Below are positions 1-7,853 of a DNA stretch of 11,159 nucleotides, one piece after another. Made by a program: the position numbers and the translations under genes. Where the stretch lies: the NCBI GenBank assembly GCA_027604005.1, contig JADGJT010000421.1:1-11159 (forward strand), read 5' to 3'. Below the pieces are notes generated by a model. The model did no database searches. It was not told the DNA's origin and worked only from the letters and a program-made list of their open reading frames with translations. The first letter of the stretch is position 1. Each line of letters starts with the position of its first letter. The stretch is from Dinochytrium kinnereticum. Taxonomy: Eukaryota; Chytridiomycota; Chytridiomycetes; Chytridiales; Chytridiaceae.

Positions 1-1050
1 CGCAGCCCAGGATTTGTACCAATAACGGTTAAAACTTAAAGGGGGGATTTACAGCTTTATTATCAATCTGGAAGCCATTCACTTCGATTGATCGGAACAG
101 CATGATCGGGATGGCAAAAACAGACCCGCAGCGACTCGACGCTTTCGGCTCACCAGAGGATTCATGACAAACTACCACTCACTATTCTGAGTCCTCACGT
201 TTGGGTTTTTAAGAACAAAAGAACCATCGAGCATCACAATCCAAGTATGAAAGAATGAGTTATAGAAGGGCAAGAAGCACCACGTCACGACCAAAACACA
301 AAAAGGAATGCAGAGACATCCCCAAAGACCTCAAAACTTGATGAAATCAGAGATCACAGTGCAAGTCGAGAGGAAAACGTTGCTATGGACTGAATACTCG
401 CGGTGTTAAGTTTCACAGTTGCGCCAGCGCTGTGTATTAAAGAAGAAAAAGATATAGCCTTATGGTCACCTTATGGTAGTATGCAAAAAACGCGGGGGGG
501 GGGAATATAGAAAAAGAATGGTTGGGCTTCAAGGAAGGTGATCAAGGTCGAAAACCTTCAGGAAACTGGAATGGGATGATAAAAAAATACATATGTAAAT
601 AAATACAATGCATGAAGAAAATACTGTGGACTTGAACCCCAAGCGAAACATAGGCTAGGAGGGCAAAAACGGCCTCACCCCAAGATGCGTAACGCTTCAT
701 ACTAAATGTCCACTTCCGGGGATCCCAGCATGAAGCTTCAGTATGCTGTATCAAAGCATTTTCTATGACTAAGGCCATTGAAAAATACTTCCGCTACCGC
801 TAGTCGTCCTGTCTCGGAAGTGTGCCCATATGCTGGCCAGGATCTTCAGGTAGTTATTACAATTTTGAAAGGTGCAGTAACTTGAGGCTCGTTGGCATAG
901 AAGAAGCTCTATCAAACCCAAGAGTCCTTAAGTTTTGCTGAGCTTTATCGTTGGGGCTTGGTAGGGCCAGAGACATGCCACGATCACACAATGACGTTTT
1001 TTTTCCCAAAAGCGCATACCCACACAGATATGCCCAGCGCATGCTCCAGA
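1..1050. other. Gene-poor 3' flank of the cyclase gene
   Basis: I see no convincing gene here. Short open frames exist on the minus strand (542-778, and 857-1075 overlapping the end of the cyclase in another frame), but neither resembles a known family nor has clear splice support. The stretch includes a G10 run at 494-503. An AATAAA-like motif on the minus strand at 61-56 could belong to a distant 3' end, though it is almost 1 kb past the cyclase stop. Part of this region must be the cyclase 3' UTR. The real polyadenylation site cannot be fixed from sequence alone. Confidence 0.5.
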
Positions 1051-4000
1051 TCATATCCAAGAGCCACTCGCCCATCTCTCCATCTGGATAGCGCCAATAT
1101 CGCGAAATAGAGAAGCCGCGCGGCCAGCATACCTCTTCCTGTCATCCATAGACAGCGTTCCAATCACACCGCAGCAGATCCCTCCAAGCATCACATAATC
1201 ACCACCCTGACCGAATCGTCCCACAAACTTGGGTCTATCCAACAACGCCTTAAACCACCCCACGGTGGCCTTTCGTCGTCTCCCAACATTGGCAGAACGC
1301 ATTTCAGCGTCGCAGATGACGCCGCAGGCCTGAACAAGTCTGCACCCAATCTGAGTGAAAAGCATCAGGCTCGCGTACTTTTTGATGGTTTTCTCTGCGG
1401 CGGAAATGGAGTTCGAGAGCTGGTGCAGTTGGTTCTCGAGCAACGGTTCCACCAGTGTCTTGGCCTTCAATGCGCACACACCAATGTACAACGCGAGGGT
1501 GACGAAAAGAACCATGAGTGGATTATGCAGGAGAGGCTGAGTGGCAACTTGATCAAGAACGACCAAAACTCTTTCCAAGAACCTCACCGATCCACACTGA
1601 GAGAAACCAAGAATGTCAAAAAGCAGCTCCGCAACGCCATCAATGTAATTGAACGCAATTCGAGTGACCGCCGGGAGAGGCTTTGCCATGGGAATCGCAA
1701 TCTGGTTCCAACCCTCCAGCCTGTCTATTCTGGCAGTGAAGAAAGCTTCAAATTGCAGGGTGGCCAAATTGGCTAGAGTCCATAGTGGGTCCTTTCGGCT
1801 AGTTTCTTTGATGCGTCCGATCGTGATATCCTTATGCTGCTGATCAAGTTCACCCACCATGACGTTGGCGAAAAACCTCATCACATAGGTCTTGAACTGC
1901 TCCACTGGGAGCTTCCGATCCGTCCAGTAACGAAGTGCAGTCGCAGCTGCCTCCAAGGACTCTCTTGGAGTGTCAAGAAACGCCAAAAGCATCCCACCGT
2001 AAATATGAAAAATGGCCTCCGCGGATTCATCGCATCTGTTACGAATCCGACAACATCGTTTGATCAAGACCTTGGAAACTTTTGATCCTGGAACGCTCCT
2101 CGCCAAATAGTAAGAAAACATGACCAAGGTTTGAAACCAGCTCGAGGCGTCCGATTCGCATCGTAGAAGGGCATGATTGAATGTCCAAATAACGGCCAGG
2201 ATCTTATGGTACCCTCGAAACGCTCCATGAAAGTTTGAAAGGACTGTGATGGCGTTCAGGCTATTCTTGACTGTCGTATGCCACTCCACAGATTTTCCAT
2301 GCCGTATATCGACCATCCCCCCTCGTGTCGCTATCCAAAGCTTTATCAGCGTCATAAGCGCTTTTAAAACAGCTGATCTGGCTTCCCGATCTGTCTCTGG
2401 CCAGTTGATCCCCGAAAGCTTTAAAGCCCTGATTGCACATGCTTGGGATCTTTGATAAGCCTTCACGTTGGTGCTTGACCATGCCACTTTGCTTAAAGCG
2501 CTGGCTAGACGCTCTGCAGTAAGAAACGAACTTATTGGCGGACGGGTTGCTTGGGCCCCTGGTGGTTCGACATCTTGCGATTCATACGCTTCGATAAAGT
2601 CAAAAACCTGATAGAGAATGTTGCGGGCATCGACATAGTGCTTATCGTCCACCAGCATGCATCTGTAGAATTGAAAATAGCATCATCAATTGCATTGAAG
2701 GACAGACTATACCCCACACTCCTCCATATCGAAAAGGCTTAACATAACGTCCAATAAAGATATAAAAAAAAACACCCCTACCCTAGATCCAAATTGGTCA
2801 AAACCATCTTCTTCACATCACTCGACCTCCAAAAATGATAACACATGACCGGCATAACCGCCATAGTCTCATCCAGATTGTTTTCCAAATACCGCTCATA
2901 CCGCTCAGCAACCATCAAATGAAGCCTCTTTCGTTCCGCCAAAGCAATGCTCTCATAAATCGCATTCCGTATGGAGATGTGTCGAAAAAAAAAGTCAAAT
3001 GAGTCGGTGTCATAGCACTCCTCAGCAAACTCAAACTCATCGCCTCTTCTGATCACCTCTTCAACCGCGTCAACGTCCAGCGTCTCATCTTCCAGTAGAA
3101 AAAGGATATCGTCGAGAAGGAAGTACTGGCCGAGGATAGAAGCCAGCTTCAATACAGCCTGCAAGAAGGTATCCAGGCTAAATGAAAGTAAGCCAATGAT
3201 TCGCGGAGAGGAGTTATTACCGATCAAACTGAGCCATTATGACGGTTTCGACTTTTGTGGAAAGAAGAGAATCAAGTGATCGCCAATGATTGACCTCAAG
3301 TTGGGTTTCGATTTTTTCCAGCATCAAAGTATGCTCCACTAGGTATTTCACAACCGTGTCGACCTGCAACAAATTTCCACCAGTTTTCTGCAAAATCGCT
3401 GAAACCAGATCAGCTAACCCCGAAGAAAAAAAGGAGAAAAAAAAAAGAAGAACAAAATCTAGGCCTTACCATTAATAACGTCAGGATTGACGTGCTTATT
3501 CCCCGAACGAGAAATCTAAGAAAGAGTGAGCGTTGCAGTTTTAAGCATGAACAAGCAGTCTCACAAAGTAATTTAGGATCTCTTCATACTGAAGCCCATT
3601 CAGCTTTATAGTCTCATCAAACTGAATTGAATTGACAACATGTCCTTCGTCAACTGGTCTCGTGAAAACAATGCAGCAAAACTTCGCAAATATGTTACAA
3701 ATCTGGTTAAATCAAGACCATTACCTTTGGACATTGCTCGGAGACCGAAACCATAACCCCAAGAGAAGCTGCATCGATCCACTAAAAGTCACAGAATAAA
3801 TACACTCAAAAAAAAAAAGAAAAGAGGGGGACAAAAAAAAAAAGCAAAAAAAAGCAACCTCCTCCTACCTGCGCATCATCCAACAAAACCACAACCTCAA
3901 ATTTCACCAAAACCTTCACCAGCATCCTAACAACCAACTCCTTCACAACCAACCCCCTAGCATCCGCATCCCCCCTCCTCTCCCGAACCGTCGAAACCCC

Positions 4001-7000
4001 ATCTCTCATCACAGCCCTCCCAAACACCATCTCCGACACAACCGCAGCATACGACGCGCTCTCCCCACATTCTCTCAACAACGATATGATTACGTCGTCT
4101 GTGCCATCTCGTCGGAGATGTGATTCACGGCGGCTGGAACGTCGGGAGGGGATGGAGAGGGAAAGGCTTTGCTTGGATGGTTCCTTTTTCGGGGGGAGGT
4201 TGGTAGGCGGATCTGGTTTGATGAATGTGAGTAGTTTTTGGAAGATGGACTGGATGGCGGAGAAGGGGCTTTTTTTGGGTAGGGTGATGGGGATGGATTT
4301 TTGTTAGAGAGGTACATGATACGGTGTAGGTTAAGGGTTGAATGCTAACCTGGTCTGTTCTATGTCGTTTCCTGACGAACAAAACGATCGTTAATACATA
4401 ATATAATTGCAACCCCTATAATTTTTTGGAGAAAAACAGAAAGAAAAAAAAAAACCAACCACGTGCGATACTAAAAGGAGAAAACGTCAGTTCAAACAAT
4501 CAACGCCTCAAACGAAACAAACACCACCGTCCACCGCACAAAGCAAGAAAAAAGAAACGAAATGTGTACTAACCAAAAATTCTGACACCTCCCCTCCAAA
4601 ACCTCCCCAACCCACCCTACCAACCCCGACTTTCCCATCCCACTCACCCCCTCCACCTTGACCACAAACCTCTCAACCCCTCCCCCCAACCACCCCTCAA
4701 CCCCACCCCTCAACAACTCCATCTCCCTAAAATTCCCAACCATCTCTCTTCTGCTCATCGGTTTCCGAAAAAGGTCTTTCTTGGACATGGTGTTTGGTGG
4801 GAGGACGCCCCAAACCTCAGTCTCATCAGATTTTCCTTTGATCTTGAAACAAAAAAAAACAAACATTTAAATAAATCAGAGAGGGATGACGATTCGAAAG
4901 AGACGACATACCAGAAAGGTTCCCAAACTGGTGCAAACAAACTCATCTCTGACCGTTTCCATCGTTCGAAAATCAACGGCGATGCATCTGCGCTCCCGTT
5001 CAACGTAGAGCAATCGAGCCGCTATATTGAACACGTCACCTGGTTTTTCGTTGGTTTACCCCCCCAAAATGAGAATTGATATCAGATGATTCGCAGAGCT
5101 GAGAAAGATGGTTGATTACCTAGAAGTCCAGCTTCTCTCCGTCTCTCAGTCCCCAAGGTCCCAAAGAGAACATCACCAGTCGCGACAACGACGGAAAGCC
5201 GAACCGCTAACCCCTCCTCCAACCTATTCAAGAACGACGTCGCGGCTTGAACTGCCAGCAGCCCGCACTTCTCATGACCAAATGGCTAATAAAAAAACAA
5301 AAAACAAAAGGAGGTATTGAACAAAACAGACCAAAAAACAACAACAACAACAACAGCACAACAGCCAAGCCACAGCATACCGGCAATCCAAAGCACGAAA
5401 GCAACGTCAAGCCTTTATCATCCACTGTACAAAACAAAAAAATAAAGAAAAGAAAAAAAAAGGCAATAATAAACAACAAGAATTAACGCACAAAAACACC
5501 CAAAACCACCCAATGAAATACCTGAACACTGTTGAAACACTCCATGAAACTTCTTCAAAGCTCTCAGCAACACCGTCATCAATCCCTGAACCTCAAGTGG
5601 TGAAGCCTGGTTCATGACTTTAACAAACAAAACGCTCAGCGTTCTATACTCGCTCTGAAAGGAGAACGCCTTGGACGAGGAACGTTTCGTTGGATTGTAT
5701 CCCTTCATGCGGTAAACAAGGGATTGGTTTATGAACATGGTCAAGAGGTTGGTTTGGTCGTTGGAGGGTGGGGTTGGAAGTGAGATGGTTGACGTGGGCG
5801 GGTCGACGACAACGTGTGGAAGTGAGCTAAAAACATTTTGGACTTAGTCATCCTGAGTTTACGAGCACGAATCATACGTGAATCCTCTTTTTTCAAACTC
5901 ACGAAGAGACAACTGATCACGCAGTTCCTTCAAATGAGAAGCATCCAGAATGCAATTAACCTTCCTCTGAGCCACCCGCAAACTCGATATCGGGATCAAC
6001 CCAAACACCGTATCAGAAACACCAAGCTGACCTATTTCTCGATTTAGCCCCAGACAACTTTCGCTAATTCACATTACCAGATCTGGTCCCATCCAACAAA
6101 CCCTTCAAATCACAAAAACAATCTCCCGACACATAATAATCCAGCCTCAACGACGGAATCCCCACAACAACGCGAGTCACGAAACCAGCAGTAACACCAA
6201 CGTGAAGGGTCAGGCTCGTCTTGGTCTTGTCGTTTACAGGCATAAGGGTGGTCTCACAATTGGTGTCGCGTTTAACGGCGGGCGTCATCCATTTCCTCAC
6301 ATCAACATCATGCGATTCACAGTCCATCAGAACAGCGGCGCAGCATCGCAGCGCTCTCTCGCAGATGGAGACGGGGGTGTCGTCGAAGTTGACGGATGAG
6401 AAGGTCACCAGGATCGCGTCACCAAGAAACTTTTTTTTTTTTCGGGGGGAGGGGGGGGGGGGGGGGAAGGGATTGGAATAAATGAAGGTCGAAGAGTTAG
6501 TAGGTCTTCCTCCCCGCTCTTCAACGGAGTTGTCTCGACTGTTTTAACGGTACCTTAACGATATCACCGTGATGCGCGAGAACGACAGAAGAAATCTGCA
6601 TCAAGGTAAGGATTCACGGAACTTGGTGTGAGATCTCTACCTCGCCAATGTACTTTCCAACTGCCTCACTCAACGCTTCCGACGCCAATTTTCCCAATGT
6701 GTTGACCTACCATGCCCGATCAACCATAGAACTTAAAAAAAAAAAAAAACAAAAAAAAACAACACAAACAGTAACGGCACGCTTACGAGTAACGACGTGA
6801 CGGTGCTGTACCCCGATATATCAATCATCGCCTACCCAACCATCAGAAACCCAAAAACAACCCCAAAGATCTCACTCACCACAGCCATAAACTCCTTCTC
6901 CACAAACGGGTTCCCATTCTCCAAGCTCTCAACCGCCTTCCCCCTTCTACTCTCCAAAGCCACCAAGTCCTTTACGTAGCTCGCAACAAAGGCAGAAAAG

Positions 7001-7005
7001 TCCAT
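1051..7005 (-). CDS. ADCY10-like: ADCY10-like soluble adenylyl cyclase, 20 exons
   Basis: Class III adenylyl cyclase (ATP to cAMP), soluble type, 1516 residues; human ADCY10 is about 1600. Exons: 7005-6880, 6831-6787, 6706-6641, 6595-6554, 6429-6078, 6031-5878, 5826-5522, 5424-5381, 5285-5120, 5039-4912, 4842-4574, 4470-4460, 4371-4350, 4268-3869, 3781-3725, 3681-3565, 3515-3470, 3413-3221, 3177-2782, 2662-1051. All junctions are GT-AG and the frame stays open throughout. C1 (about 38-250) has metal-binding D46 in DISGY and D97 in KFLGDA. C2 (about 300-480) has VDDKG at 364-368 and N438/R442 in the VFNIAAR motif. Next come a P-loop NTPase with Walker A GVSGMGKS (541-548) and Walker B VVVLLDD (702-708), a FRH...YES helical segment (912-924), and TPR-like helices to the end. 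No signal peptide or membrane segment is evident, so it is cytosolic. ATG 7005 is the first in-frame Met after an upstream in-frame stop. Family call is sure; individual junctions need cDNA. Confidence 0.93.
4350..4470 (-). other. Two cyclase micro-exons (11 nt and 22 nt)
   Basis: Exon 12 (4470-4460, 11 nt) and exon 13 (4371-4350, 22 nt) are the only way I found to join the Walker A exon to the next open exon in frame. Together they encode CIARGNDIEQT (residues 566-576), followed by SPF from exon 14. This resembles the segment after the P-loop helix in ADCY10-type NTPase modules, a strand ending in a small residue pair followed by an acidic stretch and TPYF/SPF. Introns of 103, 88 and 81 nt surround them, with acceptors TTTTAG, GTCAG and AAAAAG. 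Exon 12 has a second possible donor 3 nt earlier (GT at 4462), which would drop one glycine without shifting frame. The call rests on frame and family resemblance, without transcript evidence. Confidence 0.7.
4677..4709 (-). other. G-quadruplex motif in cyclase coding strand
   Basis: The sense (minus) strand of exon 11 has five runs of four or more G separated by loops of 1 to 5 nt. On the plus strand they appear as C4 T C6 AACCA C4 TCAA C4 A C4. This satisfies the usual G4+N1-7 pattern for DNA or RNA quadruplexes. It encodes a Gly/Val/Glu/Trp-rich segment (around residues 521-533), 8 to 20 residues before the Walker A motif. The rest of the exon is also strongly G-rich on the sense strand, so the motif may simply reflect local composition. 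Confidence 0.6.
5337..5354 (+). repeat. (AAC)6 triplet repeat in cyclase intron 8
   Basis: Six AAC triplets, (GTT)6 on the sense strand, lie inside cyclase intron 8 (5380-5286). The sense strand of this intron is T/G-rich throughout, which provides the pyrimidine-rich tract before the ATTAG acceptor. It is a simple microsatellite. Confidence 0.85.
6430..6553 (-). other. Cyclase intron 4 with homopolymer-expanded 3' end
   Basis: This 124-nt intron is the longest of the cyclase gene and interrupts the codons between K93 and F94, inside the KFLGDA metal-site motif. Its donor is GTACCG. A perfect TACTAAC branch-site motif lies at 6502-6496. Between the branch site and the acceptor the sense strand has C16, one T, C6, one G and A12, then AG. 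The flanking protein sequence fits the family exactly (HHGDIVK then FLGDAIL), so this junction is well supported although the acceptor follows a run of A rather than pyrimidines. Confidence 0.85.
6444..6466 (+). repeat. Poly-G tract (G6 A G16) next to T12
   Basis: A G6-A-G16 tract on the plus strand is adjacent to a T12 run at 6431-6442. Both lie inside cyclase intron 4, in the branch-to-acceptor interval. Similar long G/C runs occur elsewhere in the window only outside exons (494-503, 7077-7090, 10577-10585). This suggests slippage-prone tracts tolerated in non-coding DNA. Lengths of such runs are also where sequencing error is most likely. Confidence 0.9.
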
Positions 7006-7853
7006 GATGGCGTGGATGGGTGATGGTTGGGATGTAATTCAAGCATTCCTACTGAGCATGGGCAAGATGCGTTGCCGGGGGGGGGGGGGGAGGAGTCAGG
7101 CTGGGGAAAAGTCTGTTACCAGGTGAGTCTGAAGGATGAGATGGATTTACGACATTATAATTGATGGAGTGTTAATCAATCATTGATGTGGGGGGCGATT
7201 TGGATGCTTTTTTGGAATGGAGACCATGGGATGTGGTCCTTTGGCATGCCAATTGGTTGTTTTTGAAAGGGTCGCCATTGATTGTGGTCCTTTGATGGGG
7301 TGCATAAAACGGGAAACGCTCTTTGAATTTCACGTGCTGACAGACCAGGTAAAACCAAGGACTGGTTTGAATACTTCGGTTCCTCCGTATGAGTGGACGT
7401 AGTCAAGGATAACAACCCAGTCGAACAGTTATACGAGGCACAAAAGGTTGAGCTTAAGAAAAAAGAAGAATAAGAAAGAAAAAAAACCACTCGCAAGTTG
7501 ATGTATTTTACTCTTCAAGGGATGATCGAAATACTGGCCGACCAAAGAAAAAAAAGGTTGAAAAGTCGAGAATAAAGAATAAGGCTTTGAACGCGGCAGG
7601 CAAAAATAGCATACCCGTATGATTTATACTGCAGAAAAAAGAGGACCAACTGAGGGAATGAGAAATAGGACTGAGGCTCAGCTCCAAAATATATATAAAA
7701 CAGGGGGTGAAAGAGCAACTGCTCGAAAATAGAAATGGGTTAAAGAGTGGTAAAAAATAACATATGAAGTCCAACAAAAACCAAACCATTCCTGTCACAA
7801 AAACGAAAAATGGATCATCACATCAAAAGTGAATCCCTCAACCCTATCCTTAT
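7006..7853. other. Intergenic region: cyclase promoter side and kinase 3' flank
   Basis: About 850 bp separate the kinase stop (7854) from the cyclase start (7005), both on the minus strand. A C14 tract on the sense strand (7090-7077) lies about 70-85 nt upstream of the cyclase ATG, probably in the promoter or 5' UTR. A TATATATAAAA stretch at 7690-7700 reads as a TATA-like element only on the plus strand, where no gene follows. Two minus-strand frames (7176-7496 and 7508-7798) are open but T-rich, hydrophobic and without family resemblance. I do not call them genes. Confidence 0.6.
7207..7301 (+). repeat. Two-copy imperfect direct repeat, 51-bp period
   Basis: Two degenerate copies of roughly 40 bp lie 51 bp apart. 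Each has a T-run, a GGAATGG/GAAAGGG-like part, ACCATGGGAT/GCCATTGATT, and an identical TGTGGTCCTTTG core (starting at 7232 and 7283). They lie 200-300 bp upstream of the cyclase start codon. They may be a diverged tandem duplication or paired regulatory elements. No function can be assigned. Confidence 0.6.

Noticed and set aside
626..712. Possible tRNA: GGTTCAAGTCC matches a B-box on the minus strand
   Set aside because: A T-arm with four of five pairs can be drawn, but there is no matching A-box and no acceptor stem pairing at the right distance.
542..778. 78-residue minus-strand frame downstream of the cyclase, with a possible TAG acceptor before it
   Set aside because: Composition looks partly protein-like (Trp/Arg-rich middle part), but no family is recognisable, no partner exon joins it, and its end runs into AT-rich hydrophobic codons. 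Could be a chance frame.
857..1075. 72-residue minus-strand frame overlapping the cyclase stop
   Set aside because: It overlaps the real C-terminal codons in another frame and shows no family similarity.
2663..2781. Extra exon inside cyclase intron 19 (an open frame reading YSLSFNAIDDAIFN)
   Set aside because: No GT-AG combination includes it in the correct phase. Direct joining of 2782 to 2662 gives LDLGCMLVDDKHYVDA, which fits the start of the helical repeat region well.
4125..4412. Minus-strand frames rich in Pro/His/Thr over exons 13-14 and intron 13
   Set aside because: They are out-of-phase shadows of exon 14 and read through the splice sites. The spliced frame gives family-like sequence.
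7176..7798. Two hydrophobic minus-strand frames between the genes, one with a signal-peptide-like start
   Set aside because: The hydrophobic stretches come from T-rich non-coding sequence. There is no family similarity, and the repeated KDHxxWxPFQK segment is explained by the 51-bp repeat.
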